Counted from the first letter of the stretch, positions 11,655 to 23,099 are shown. The stretch: DNA of 64,000 bases from Datisca glomerata (GCA_003255025.1 QANY01013727.1:1571849-1635848); one strand, 5' to 3'. Notes: a model not told the origin generated them from the sequence alone. A program made the numbers and translations.

Positions 11655-11905
11655 GATTTTGATTTTTGAAAAAGTTACCGATCATAGACTTCATCTCCCT
11701 CAGTTCTTCCTGCACCTTCTTCGATTAGATTCCAACCTCTTCATCTTAGAATCAGATTATTGTAAAACACTAAATGTTGTAGGTGTAACCCACGTGCCAA
11801 GGCCTCTCACACGTCCGCGTCTTTCTTTGCCAAAAACTTTACCAAGACCGTCGGCATTCAAATTTTATGTTACAGATTCAGGACTCTCAGCCTGAACTTG
11901 TTTCA
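11655..11905 (-). pseudogene. En/Spm transposase-associated fragment
   Basis: On the minus strand the stretch GLGKVFGKERRGRVRGLG (about 11805-11860), followed by a VTPT remnant, matches the G-rich signature of plant En/Spm transposase-associated proteins. Stops lie on both sides. The plus-strand frame over the same bases is a shadow. Confidence 0.55.
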
Positions 11906-12013
11906 GTTTATGTGAAAATAATGAAAACTCAATGTTTAAAGCATCAAATTTATGACACCTACCCAACCATTCACATATAAAGTGTACTTACAATGGCCTC
12001 AGCAGCTTCTGCA

Positions 12014-13325
12014 CTCGCTTGCTCACTAAGGGATACCGACAGAAAGAAGGTATATACTTTTTTTATATCTATTCTCTAGTGATGAGAATCACACCCATCA
12101 GAATGCTGATTGCAGTTGCGGGTTTACATAATTAATAAATTCACCAAATCGATATAAAGACTGCTTTCTTAAATGGAGAATTTGACGAAAAAATCTATAT
12201 GGAATATCCTGAAGGGTTCATGGTTAAAGGCTAAGAATTAAAAGTTTGTAAACTTGTTAAATCCCTTTATGGATTAAAACAAGAGACAAAGAAATGGTAT
12301 GGGAAGTTTAATCACACTACGTTATCTAATGGTTTTAAGATAAATGAGTGTGATAAATGTGTATACGTTAAGGGTACTAGTGATCAATTTGTCATAATAT
12401 GCTTATATGTAGATGATATGCTCATATTGGGAATGCATAAGGATATAGTATCTTCTGCTAAGATGATGTTGAGTTCCAATTTTGGCATGAAAGACTTAGG
12501 TCTAGCAGATGTCATTCTTGAAATTCAAGTAAAGCGAACTTCAAATGAATATTTCCTTACTCTATCCCATTATGTAATAAAAATCTTAAAAATGTTTGGG
12601 CAATTTGAAAGTAAACCTACTATAACTCATTTCGACCCAAACTATAAGTTGAGGAAGAATGATGGAGTTGGAGTATCTCAATTGGAATACTCACAAATAA
12701 TCGACAACTTAATGTATATCATGAAATTCACTAGGCCTGATATAGCTTATTCATTAGGAAGGAAGGATTATAAGATATACAAGTAATCCTGGACGTGATC
12801 ACTGGAGTGCATTGATCAGAGTGCTAAGGTACTTAAAGTACACTACAAACTATAGATTGCACTATTCAAACTATCCACCTATGATAGAAGGAATTATTGA
12901 TGCTAACTGGATTTCTGATAGTTTAGAGACTAAATCTATAAGTGGATACATTTTTACCTTAGGTGGTGGAGCTGTCTCATGGAGGTCTACTAAGCAAGAC
13001 TTGTATAGCTCGTTCAAATATGAAATCAAAATTCATAGCATTGGACAAGGCTTGTGAAGAAGTATAATAGCTTAGAAATTTTCTAGAAGATGTTCCAATG
13101 TGGCCAAAACCTGTGTCGGCAATATGTGTCCATTATGATAATATGGCTACTACCTTTAGAGTGAAAAATAATGTGTATAATGGTAAGTCTAAACATATTA
13201 GACGGAGACATAGTACCATTAAGCAGTTTCTTTCTAATGGGGTGATTTTCTTAGACTTTATAAGATCAAAAGAGAATCTTGTTGATCCTCTGATAAAAGG
13301 TTTGTCAATGGAGCTAATAAAGTAA
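12014..13325 (+). pseudogene. Copia RT and RNase H (plus strand, part 2)
   Basis: Continuation of the element after the insertion. TAFLNGEFDEKIYME at about 12150, KSLYGLKQ at about 12262 and the catalytic YVDDMLILG at about 12405-12431 identify Ty1/copia RT. RNase H follows in two frames (12812-13057 and 13098-13325) and ends with the KHIRRRHSTIKQF and LVDPLIKG blocks. Frameshifts near 12786 and 13057 and stops upstream disable it. The catalytic RT aspartates themselves are retained. Confidence 0.9.
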
Positions 13326-14432
13326 ACATCAAGGTGAATGAGACTAAAGTCTATTCAATGAATCATTTAGGTGATAACTTAACCTAGTTCACTAGAGATT
13401 CCAAGATCTAGATTTAATAGGGAAACTGGTAGGAATGATTCACGTTGACATACTAAGAAACTTATGGTTTCTTCTTGTTCCTATGATATAAAAATAGTGT
13501 GTTGTATGTCGACGTAAAAGGGTATACTTAAGTAGTTAATGACATTGATATCTTTCTTGCAAGATGAGTAGTGATAGAATACTCTTAGTCCTTGTCACCT
13601 ATATGAGAGTAGAAGTGGGGTCACCTCTATGGGAGGTCTCAATGGCTTAACCTCTCTAAAGCTCTCAAGAACGTGGGATCTGTTCAGGACCAAAATGAAC
13701 AAAAATGTTTGAACTCAAATGTATTATAAGGAGATATGTGTGAAATTTATTTTCTTGTTCTATCTTAGAAGAAGTTCAGCTCAAGAACGTAGTTTCACTG
13801 TTCTTTAGAATAAATCAGATAAATTATCACTACGGAAGGTTCAAGTCCAAAAGACTCCTCTCCCAATGCATAACTCATATGTTTCTCTCTCTTACTGCGT
13901 CGTCCAGTTAGGAGACATTTCATTCATGTGGAGGATTGGTGGAAAAGATAGTGAAATGATAAAAGAAAAATAAGAGAAATTGGGTGTGTGAATGAAAAGT
14001 GCCTAAGAGGTGTGGGAACTTGTCCCACATTAGAGAGGTGAAAGAAAGTTGAGGGGTTTATAAACTCAACTCAAGACCCTTGGGGTTGGCCCCAATAGGC
14101 ACCCCACATTTTGTGGGAAGAGAGGACCTAGATGGTATATGGTCCTTCTCACACATGCGTGTGCCGTTGCCGCCATCTGTCAAGCCGGCTCGGTTTGGTC
14201 CGGTCCGGTCAAAGGACCTAATTTTTTGCTGAAATTTTCTCTTATACTCAACTTCAGGCATATTTGCCACACTATGATAAGGAATTCCTCTGTTCATTTG
14301 CGAGTTTGGAATGAAATTCAATACTTTGAATTTTTTCTAGGAAGATCCTCAACCTATTCGTATAATGTGTTTGATATATTTCATGGATTGTTCTTATCAT
14401 TACGAAACGAGATGAATAAGACTCATCCATAT
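13326..14432 (+). repeat. Copia 3' region and LTR (plus strand)
   Basis: Non-coding. The segment 13350-13580 is shared with 2581-2805 and 13930-14240 with 9240-9595, in both cases as reverse complements, so this is the post-pol region and LTR of the same family. The right edge is not defined and the Pack-MULE target site begins at 14432. Reading frames over 14139-14573 are non-coding shadows. Confidence 0.65.
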
Positions 14433-14440
14433 TTATTTTT

Positions 14441-15639
14441 GGAAAAAATTCAAATCAGTACATTGAACTATCAAGTTGTTGTCATTTATAACTCTGAATT
14501 ATTATTTTTGTCATTTATAACTTTCAGTTTGTCATATATAGTCAAATATAACCTTTCATTCATAAACCGTTAGTGATATGTTAGTTTGACTTAAAATGAC
14601 GTAGTTTCGAAATGTTAAAATTAAAAAATCACCCTTATCAATACTACGTCGTCTTATACCTCTTTTTCCCCAATACCTATCAAACAAAACATCCCGATCG
14701 AAGCCTCTCCCCATGCCCTTCTTCGCGAAAGTTCCTCCTCCACTTTTCCTATTCTTTAGCTCAAATCAAAGAGGATGGCTAACACTACTTTTCTTCTCAA
14801 AATATTTTGGATTTCTAAAAGGTCCAGAATTCACGAGTCAAAAGAAAAACATGAAAAACTTGGGATTTCTTAGAATGATGTTTTGGGAAATAGAAATGAG
14901 AGAAATCCTACGAGTAAAAGAACATGCTTAAGAAGAGAAAAGAGTGAAGGATGTCATAATCAAGCTGGTTGGAGGGAACAAGGCATTGCTTCTACTGAGA
15001 AATCCAACAATAGAAGTAATAAACCAATTGAGGATAGCCCAGAAGAAAGTATTGAAGAGAAACAGAGCTGTTACGTTGATCCTGGAGAGGATTTCGCTGC
15101 AAAAGCTTCAATTTATGAAAATACTCATATTTCTGATAAGTAATACCCAATTTTGAGTCATCAATTGCCAATGCCCGATCTCTTAGCATATGATGGTAGC
15201 TCAAATTCATATAATCATAAATATAATGGTGGTGGTGAAGAAGAAACACAAGAGGATGGAGACAAAGCCTTACAGTGGACAGAAGATGATAAGAAGAATC
15301 TTATGGATCTCGGGCTTTCCAAGGTAGAAAGAAACAGAAGGTTGGAACGCTTAGTTGCCAAATGAAGAAGAAGGGTATTGATAGGGATGTTTTGTTTGAT
15401 ATGATATGGGAAAAAAGAGGTTCAAAATGACATAGTATTGATAGGGGTGATTTTTTAATCTTAACATTTTAAAACTACGTCGTTTTAAGTCAAACTAACA
15501 AATCACTAAATGGTTTATGGATAGAAGGTTATCTTTGACAGTAAATGACAAGTTGAAGATTATAAATGATAGAAATAATAGTTTAGAGTTATAAATAACA
15601 GCAACTTCATAGCTCAAGAGACTGGTTTATAGTTTTCCC
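14441..15639. mobile_element. Pack-MULE (Mutator-like) carrying a host-gene fragment
   Basis: Long inverted repeats of about 200 bp (14441-14662 and 15425-15639) bound this 1199-bp element. The outer ends read GGAAAAA and, inverted, GGGAAAA. A 9-bp direct repeat TTTATTTTT lies immediately outside both ends (14432-14440 and 15640-15648), the size expected for Mutator-like elements. No transposase is present. The interior instead holds a captured coding fragment. Confidence 0.85.
14712..15365 (+). pseudogene. captured host-gene fragment inside Pack-MULE
   Basis: Between the inverted repeats lie overlapping short frames. The last (15153-15365) ends with WTEDDKKNLMDLGLSKVERN and RRLERLVAK. This resembles the conserved WTEDDQKNLMDLG..E.ERNQRLE.L block of a plant protein family of unknown function whose members usually have N-terminal membrane segments; that match is from memory. 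Upstream frames (14713-14931, 14883-15143) are Lys/Glu/Ser-rich and shifted relative to each other, so the capture is partial and not obviously translatable. Confidence 0.6.
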
Positions 15640-15854
15640 TTTATTTTTCTTTCACTTTCCCTCTATTGGCTGTGAAACGTAGTTTCTTGATTTTCACTTT
15701 TTGAACATTTCAATATAAGATCTGTATTGACCAAATTGTAAGCAAGATTATGTCTAATTCTTATTTTAACATTTGGGTTATATACAAATCGTAGCCCTAA
15801 AATTTTAGCGTTTGGTAATTTATACCCTTAAACTATGAATTTAACATCGTATAT

Positions 15855-15925
15855 CTTTAATGTATATGAATTAGCCAATTTGACCGTATATATTTAATGT
15901 ATATGAATTAGCCAATTTGACCCCT
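15855..15925. repeat. short tandem duplication
   Basis: TTTAATGTATATGAATTAGCCAATTTGACC occurs twice in succession with a period of about 37 bp. The surrounding DNA from 15649 to 16140 is AT-rich and non-coding, with phrases such as CAATTTAGCCATC recurring. Confidence 0.7.
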
Positions 15926-16184
15926 AGACACTAATATCGTTAATAATCTAACGGTAACTTACTTTTTAGGAAAAATACCAATTTAGCCATCATAATTTAC
16001 ATAAATTTTCAATTTAGCCATCGTAGTTTGAAAAATCTCAATTTGATCATTCTAGCTTACTTGATGTCTCAATGTAGTCTTTTTGTCACTCTCCGTGAAC
16101 TAAGTTTGATGGAGACGTTGATATAGCGGGTTAAGTGATGACGTGACATGTGTGAGACTCATAAATTCACAATCATCCACAAAA

Positions 16185-16705
16185 ATTCATTTCTCTCTCC
16201 CTCATCCCTCATCCCTCATCTCTCTTGAACTCGAACGAAGGGTTTTCCCCATACCTTTTAGATTCGATTCGATTATGCAAATGTATCCATTTTCGTTCAT
16301 TTTCATTCACTTTTGTTCCATTTTCGTTTGAGTTCATTTGCGTTCAATTCGAACAAAGGTTCTCCACGAAAAAATCTCATCTCTCTCTCCCTCTCTCGAA
16401 GGTGAGTCAAACAAAACCCATAAGAACAAACGAAAATGAAGAACGAACTAAAATGAGAAGAAGGATGAACGAACGAGAACAAGGATGAACTTACGAAAAT
16501 GGATCCCATGAGAACGAAAGCGATACTCATGATGAAAAATCCAATGAGAAGAAGGATGAACGAATGAAAATGAAGAACGAAAGAAAATGAAGAACGAAAT
16601 TTGTGAAGTTTACCTGCAGCAGAATCTAATCGAAGCTAAGGGTTTGTTTCGTTCGAGTTCAAGTTCGAGAGCTAAGAGGGATGAGGGAGAGAAATTAGTT
16701 TTTTA
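16185..16705. repeat. imperfect inverted repeat with purine-rich core
   Basis: CTCTCCCTCATCCCTC, CTTGAACTCGAACGAA and the GATTCGATT/AATCGAAG stretch on the left (16190-16275) are mirrored as reverse complements at 16610-16700. The core (16420-16590) consists of GAACGAAAATGAAGAACG-like repeats. This may be a foldback or MITE-like element. Reading frames in it are simple-sequence artefacts. Confidence 0.5.
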
Positions 16706-17094
16706 GCACATATAGTTTGGGGTAGTTTTTATTTTCAACCATCCTCTTGAAAAATAACAGATTAGGTCATATAATTACATTGTTGATCGATGTTTGTACT
16801 TTCATAAGTACTCCGTTATAAAAAATTAACGGACGGAAAGTCCTACGTGACAATATATGACAAAATAATTCAACCACGTCACCCAAATTTTTACCCCAGC
16901 TGCGTCACCAATTACCCCCTCGTTTTTTTCCTTCTTCTTCCTTCTTCCCCCTGACGGCAGTGTTTTGATGGAGTCGGCTATGGCGATTGCGACGACGACA
17001 CGCACAAGAACAATTGCCCATAATGTCTGTCCATATATGTTCACACACCTTATCATCTTCCTCACTTATTTCTATTACTTTATTGCCTCTCAAT

Positions 17095-18138
17095 CTCTTT
17101 CAGAGGAATGTCGTGATCTTACTTTAAAAAAACTGTACCCGCCGCCATCAACGCCATCCTCAATCACTGCCCCAATCTCGAAGAGTTCTCTGTGAAGCGA
17201 CTCTGGGGGCTCCACGATGGCACCGAACCGATCTAACCGACCTCCGCCACGTCATTCCTGAAATCAATTTCCCTGAAAGAGCTTGTAAATGGGCAGCGAT
17301 TAACACCCCTCATCACCGCCTCGTAAAATCTCAACACTCTTCAGCTTATCCGCTGCTTGTGCGATTGGGATATGCTTTTCAAAAAGCTGACAAACAAAAA
17401 TCGAACCCCAGTTTGATCGAAATCCATCTTGAGAGATTACAGGTAAGCGATTTGGGGCTTTTAGCCATTTCAAAATGTTCAAATTTGGAGACACTACACA
17501 TAGTTAAAACTTCAGAGTGCTCGAATGTCTGCCTAATCAGCATCGCCGAACAATGCAAGCGATTAAGAAAGCTTCACATTGATGGGTGGAGGACAAATTG
17601 AATCAAAGACGACGGACTGATAACATTAGCTCAAAAAAACATTAATTTACAAGAACTTGTTTTAGTTGGTGTTAATCCCACTTCACTAAGTCTAGCAGAA
17701 ATAGCTTCCAGTTTAAAACTCAAACGATTGGCTCTCTGCGGGAGTGGTACCATTGTAGCCCAATGCACGTCGTTGAAGAAGCTTTGTATAAAAGGGTGTC
17801 CGATTTCTGACATTGGGGTTGAAGCTTTGGCTCTGGGTTGTCCGAATTTAGTAAAGATTAAGGTTAAGAAGTGTATTGGAGTGACTGTTGAAGTGGCTGA
17901 GTGGTTGAAGGAAAGGAGAGAATCTTTGATTGTTAACTGTGATTCTGGTCAGCCTGAGAGTGATCATTTGGATGCTACAATTACTGATATGACGATTGCC
18001 AACCTAGAAACTGGCACTAAGGTTGTGGCAATTGGTAATGGAAGGTTAACAACGCTTGGATTGTTGGCCGGTCGAAGTTTTGTGGCGAGCCAATTTAGGA
18101 GGTGGTCAGGTGGTGATTCTAGTGGTAATGTAGTTTAA
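17095..18138 (+). pseudogene. VFB/SKIP2-like F-box-LRR pseudogene
   Basis: The intact family encodes substrate receptors of SCF ubiquitin ligases: an N-terminal F-box that binds SKP1 and C-terminal LRRs. Here LRR blocks are recognisable: NLEEFSVKRLWGL (about 17175-17215), LIEIHLERLQVSDLGLLAIS (about 17415), LRKLHIDGW (about 17565), LQELVLVGVNP (about 17650), and TSLKKLCIKGCPISDIG (about 17770) to the conserved end at 18138. The F-box region is essentially missing, since LSEECRD jumps to mid-LRR. Stops occur at about 17235, 17325 and 17601, a frameshift precedes 17195, and a short deletion follows ALCGSGT. Clearly a pseudogene. Confidence 0.8.
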
Positions 18139-18229
18139 GTTAGTAGAATTTTGAAATGTTTGGTCTTTCTTGGTTGTATTATCTTCTACTGCAATGTGAA
18201 CGATTAATGATTTTCCTGCGTATAAAAAT

Positions 18230-18424
18230 TTATGTGGATGCAATGTTAAAGGTTATTATATTTGTCCAATATGTACAGAAGATACATCTTCTATTAGGTT
18301 AAAACACAGCAGACAAAATGCATATATAGGACATAGAAGATTTTTACCAATCGCACATCCTTATAGAAGGCAAAAAAATGCATTTGATCGTAATCAAGAG
18401 CTTAGAACGGCTCCTACACCTTGA
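18230..18424 (+). pseudogene. CACTA TNP2 transposase fragment, N-terminal part
   Basis: An open stretch contains GYYICPICTEDT, an LKHSRQNAYIGHRRFLP block and HPYRRQKNAFD, characteristic of TNP2-like transposases of CACTA elements. It ends in TGA at 18422, where unrelated Copia sequence begins. The rest of TNP2 resumes at about 20460, so this is the left half of an interrupted element. Its 5' terminus was not found. Confidence 0.8.
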
Positions 18425-18429
18425 AGTGG

Positions 18430-19585
18430 GAAAACAATTACCATATCCAATAAGATTTTGTTTCTCTTTTCTGAAACACCATTTTGCTATGGCGTTCCAG
18501 GTATTGTGGTTGGGATAAAATGTCATACTCTAGCAGGTAATCCTTGAATTCTAAATCCAAGTATTCACCTCGATATGATCGAAGTGTTTTAAAAAATTTA
18601 CCTAATTCCTTTTCAGCTTTAGTTTTGAAATCTTGAAACTTTCTAAAAGTGTCAGGCTTTCTATGCATTAGGTAAGTATAATTGTATCTTGAGTAATCGT
18701 CAATAAAAGTGACGAAATACTCATACTCATCCCTAGCTTGTACATTGGTCGATTTACAGACATCATTATGTACTAGCTCTAGTGGTTCTTTAGCTCTTTG
18801 ACCCTTTCCAGAGAAAGGTCTCTTGGTAATTTTACCCTCTAGACATGATCTATAAAACGAAAGAGAACTTTTAGTTTTCTCAAAGTACCATGCTTTATTA
18901 ATCGGTTTATTTTGTCAAAATTAATATATCTCAACCTAAGATGTCATAGATATGTATCATCTTATTGAGAAATCTTTCAACGTTTGTTAACTTTTGGATT
19001 TGCTACTTTAAATAATTTTGATTATTTAAAGTTCCTTCAGTTGGTTTAAAAATATAGAGTCCGTTTAAAAAAAAATTACGACAAATATTAAAACTATTCT
19101 TTGAAATAATAAACATATTATTATTAAAAGAAACATTAAAATTTTGTTCATGCAATAAAGATAAAGAAATCAAATTTCTAAAAAATCGAGCAATAAAATA
19201 AACATTGTTCAAAACAAGATAATTGTTTCTAAAATTTAAACAGATTGTCCTCAATACTTTCGCTGAAACGATCGCACCACAACCAACGCTCGTTATCATC
19301 TCGCCATCAACAAGCTCCCTTGAAAAATCAAGCATATGTAAAGAAGAACATATATGGTTAGTGGCTCCTGAATCTATAATCCAGGATGATAAATCATATT
19401 TCACTAAACAAGTTTCAAGTACAAGTAAATCAAATTTACCTTTATTTTTCAGCTCAAAGAGATAGTTGTTACAGTTTCTCTTCGAATAACCTTCAACTCC
19501 ACAATGGAAACATTTTCCCTTTGGTTATTTCTTCTTGGAGTTGTTGTATTTCTTGTTCTTATTGACCTTAGGTGACCTCTTCTAG
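18430..19585 (-). pseudogene. Copia gag-knuckle, protease and integrase fragment
   Basis: On the minus strand, from 19585 down: a zinc-knuckle remnant (CFHCG.EGYSKRNC, about 19480-19515), protease with active site IIDSGATNHIC (about 19345-19380), then an integrase core with FVTFIDDYSRY (about 18690-18720) and a following 76-codon frame. This belongs to a different Copia family from the 2.6-14.4 kb elements (SGATNHIC against TGSTKHLC). It interrupts the CACTA TNP2 gene. Confidence 0.8.
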
Positions 19586-19893
19586 TGGCTATGAAATGTG
19601 GCAAATAGATGTCAAGACAGTCTTTTTTAATGGTTCTCTTGAAAAAAGCATCTATATGATATAACCACAAGGATTCGTGAAAAAAAGGCAAGATCAAAAA
19701 CTATGCAAGTTACTTAAATCTATTTATGGATTGAAGCAAGCATTGATGTCTTAAAATCTTACCTTTGATGAAGCTATTAAATCATATGGCTTCATACAAA
19801 ATATTGACTAAACTTGTGTATATGAATACATCAAAGATAAGAAGGTGGTTTTTTAGTTCTTTATGTAGACGATATTCTACTCATTGGTAATTA
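19586..19893 (+). pseudogene. Copia RT fragment in opposite orientation
   Basis: DVKTVFFNGSLEKSIYM, KSIYGLKQA and YEYIKDKKVV mark a Copia RT read on the plus strand, directly abutting the minus-strand gag/protease at about 19585. It ends just before the hAT-like terminus, near a degenerate VDD catalytic region. Multiple in-frame stops. It could be the same or a related element, inverted by rearrangement. Confidence 0.75.
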
Positions 19894-20455
19894 GAGGTGT
19901 CAATAAGTGTTGAGCCCCAGGCCTGTAATGGGCCCATAATTTATACCAGGCACGACATGTTTTAATTGGCATGTCGGGACTGTCCCGGCACGTGGGTCGT
20001 TTCGTGTTTGGCACGGCCCGTTGCTTTGTGCAACGGTCATTATATGACTACTGACTGTTATATGACTACTGACCGTTGCTTTGTGCAACGGTCATATTTG
20101 ATAGTAGGATGCGAAACGGTCATATTCGATATTATGACCGTTGCACAAAGCAACGGTCAATGGGGGTTTTTTTTAATTTTTAATTTTATTTATTTTCTTC
20201 CCCTCTTACAACTATATATATACTTCTAGGTCCTACTCATTTAAATACTTCTTATTTTCATTCTCAATCATCTATTTCTAAGCCTTAATCTCTATCATCT
20301 ACCCATTCAAGCTCTCTATTAATTCCTATAAGTTTCTACAGTCCCAAATAATTTTTTTCTCTTTCATTACAAGCACTCCAAGTCTCCGTATTTCTACATT
20401 CTAAGGTAATTCTTTTAAATGTAAATTTAAATTTATTACTTCTACAGTATGATTT
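19894..20455 (+). mobile_element. hAT 5'-terminal fragment
   Basis: Begins TAGAGGTGTCAATAAG, a typical hAT terminus, followed by GGCACG-rich subterminal sequence, hairpin repeats (20016-20160) and an AT/CT-rich untranslated-type region. No hAT transposase and no right end are present: CACTA TNP2 sequence resumes at about 20460. A truncated insertion or a piece carried in by rearrangement. Confidence 0.6.
20016..20160. repeat. repeated self-complementary hairpins
   Basis: CCGTTGCTTTGTGCAACGG occurs at about 20019 and 20073 and, inverted, at about 20138. Each copy can fold on itself (9-bp stem, 5-base loop), and the last two are also mutual reverse complements over 25 bp or more. Confidence 0.85.
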
Positions 20456-22340
20456 ATTTTTATATATAAAAGATGTGAACGAATCGGTGAAGGAATCGGC
20501 GAAAGATGGATTGTCCAAATCATACTGGAAGAAGAAATCAATTTTCTTCAATCTAGAATATTGGAAAAGCTTACATGATAGACATTGTCTCGATGTTATG
20601 CACATTGAAAAAAGTATTTGCATGAATATTATAGGAACATTGTTTGATATTTCTGGGAAGACAAGATATGGGTTGTCTACTCGTATGGACCTTTTGGAAA
20701 TGGGCATTAGACCAGAATTAGCGTAAAAAATCGATAAAAATATAGTTTTACCCCCATCTTGTTACAAATTGTCACAAGTATAAAAGAAGAAACTATGCAT
20801 TGCATTAGCTGACATAAAAGTTCCTGAAGGGTACTCATCAAAATTTCAAAAGTATGGTTTCTTTGAAAAATCTTAGTCTTAATCGGTTGAAATCTCATGA
20901 TTGTCATACATTAATGCAACACATACTTCCTGTGGCAATACGTGGATTATCACCATATCATGTAGGATATGCAATCACCAAATTTTGTTTATTCTTTAAT
21001 GCAATTTGTAGTAAGGCTATATACGCTACACAACTAAATGTGCTACAAAAGAAATTGTTGTGACGTTATGTATTCTTGAAAAAAAATTTCTCCCACATTC
21101 TTCACTATTATGGTTCATCTCATTGTGCACCTTGTTAGAGAGGCACGAATATGTGGACCAATTTACTTGTGGTGGATGTACCCATTTGAACGATATATGA
21201 AAGTGTTAAATGGTTATGTAAGAAATCACAATCGTCTAGAGGGTTGCATTAGTGAGTGTTATATTGGTAAAGAAGCTGTAGAGTTTTGCATCGAATATCT
21301 AGGAGTTAAATCAATTGTAGTTGCTTGCTCAGATGATGATTTGAAAGATAGTAAGCCTTTATCAAGTGATCATGTAGAAAGAATTGATCACGAACAATGA
21401 AAGCAATCACATCGTTACATATTAGAAGTACTAATGAAGTTCAACCCTATATCGAGTGAGTACAATAATCTCAATCTTTTATTTGTTATTATGCTCATTG
21501 GTTTTTTTATAATGGTATTTTATACTCTATTTGAATTTTTGTTTTGCGCTGCTATATAGGCAACATATGACTTTCTTGAGTAAGAAGTATACTAATAAAT
21601 CAATGATACATAAATGGATACAAGATGAACATAACCGAACACTTATTTATTGGCTGCGTGATTAGGTAACTTAAGTGATAACGATATATATTCAGACTTG
21701 TAAATTTTATAAAGTACTTAATCATGGATTGTTATTGTAGGTTGCAAATGATATTGATGTCTCTGTAAATGTAACAAATACACTGAGATTGATAGCACAT
21801 GGCCCAACTTATGAGGTAATCAAATATTTTGGTTACACCATAAATGGCTATAGATTTCATACAAAGTGTCGTGATAACGATCGATATTTCCATAACAGCG
21901 GAGTTAGTGTAGTGGCATATGCAATGCAGATTGCAAGTACTAAGGATAACAATCCTATTTATTCAGGCTTGTCCTTTATGGAGTGGTCCAAGAGATTTGG
22001 AAGCTTAATTATTATACGTTTAGGTTTCCGTTGTTTAAATGTGATTGGGTTGAGAATAGTAATGGGATTAAAGTTGATGATCTTAGATTTACATTAATTG
22101 ATCTTGCAAGATTAGGTTACAAAAATAAGCCTTTTATTTTAACTTAACAAGAAAAATAAGTTTTTTATGTCGAAAATCCAAGATAGTTAGTTGTCTTATC
22201 TTCCACTCAAAGAGAATATCGTAAAAGTATTGTTGATGATGATTTAAGTGATACATTATTAGATTATTATTTTTTTGGAAGAGATGCCTTCTCTTGAAAT
22301 ATTTGACGTAGATGGTGAAAATGAGGTTACTTATGTTCGA
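20456..22340 (+). pseudogene. CACTA TNP2 transposase, middle and C-terminal parts
   Basis: WKKKSIFFNLEYWK and HCLDVMHIEKSICMN (about 20525-20620) continue TNP2 in the order expected after 18424. A DUF4218-like segment follows (GPIYLWWMYPFERYMKVLNG, about 21145-21215), then a DUF4216-like segment (about 21785-22130; NSGVSV, DNNPIYSG, and LARLGYKNKPFIL after a frameshift). Interruptions at 21400-21740 could be introns or decay. Several stops and frameshifts make it inactive. Confidence 0.8.
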
Positions 22341-23099
22341 CCAAATGGTGAAGACACTAAGGGTATTACAGGTAACTATGTTTTGTAGTTAGTATGATAT
22401 TCGTGCGTTTATAATTTGTTTAACTTTGTATGTTTTATCTTTTACTCAAGGTTAAACTAACAATCTATAATGCAATGGATAAACGAAGTAGTAAATACCA
22501 AATCAAGAAACACGCATGTATGGTAACTTTCAATACTCTTTTACTTTACTTTATAATTTAGTAAATTGATAGGTTAATTAGCCAACCTTTATTTTTTACA
22601 GGGTTCAACAACTAAGTAGAACAATATGGGTTTCAAAGTTCATTAGTTTCAAAGTTTTTGTAATTAATTTCGTTATTTATTTTTTCTAGTCTACAACGTT
22701 AGAATTTTTGAAGATAATCATATTGTATGCAATGTAGAGTTATATTGTCTGCTGAGATATTTGTGTCATTTTTCTGTTTCGTTTATTGTTCAATTCTAAT
22801 AGGTTGGTTTAATTATTCATTAATTAAATTAAAAAAAAAGTATAACAAAAGACGACGATTTATATACAAACCACCATAAAAATAATTAAACAAAATGACG
22901 GTTTGTATAATTAAATTTAAAAAATAATAATAATAAAAGATGACGGTTGCTCTAGCAACTTTCGTAAAAGATAATTTTACAAAACGGCGATTTGTACATT
23001 AACCGTCATGGAGCACCCGTTGTCATTTTTCCCGTCATAAAAAATAATGATTTTTTATGACAGGAATTTCCGTCATTAAAAATCAGTTTTGTAGTAGTG
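22340..23099 (+). mobile_element. CACTA 3' end with subterminal repeats
   Basis: AT-rich DNA with repeated GACGGTTT/AACCGTC-like motifs in both orientations from about 22845, ending at TTTTGTAGTAGTG (23087-23099), the inverse of the common CACTACTACAAAA terminus. This fixes the right border of the TNP2 element. The left border is missing. Confidence 0.75.

Larger units (their letters stand above)
10031..12013. mobile_element. 2-kb insertion in Copia RT, En/Spm-associated
   Basis: Copia RT stops after EKYK at 10030 and resumes as RLLTKGY at about 12014, so this block is an insertion. It holds a three-unit tandem array on its left side and minus-strand coding remnants of En/Spm (CACTA) associated proteins on its right. 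Clear CACTA/TAGTG ends and a target duplication could not be fixed, so the element class rests on the coding remnants. Confidence 0.6.

Noticed and set aside
12071..12081. TAGTG at 12077-12081 pairing with CACTAGAGA at 10107 as CACTA termini
   Set aside because: The right-hand TAGTG lies inside Copia RT coding sequence (YSLV), so it cannot be the insert end, and the flanking triplets do not match.
14139..14573. 144-codon frame as a gene
   Set aside because: It runs from Copia LTR across the Pack-MULE border into its inverted repeat; no coding signature.
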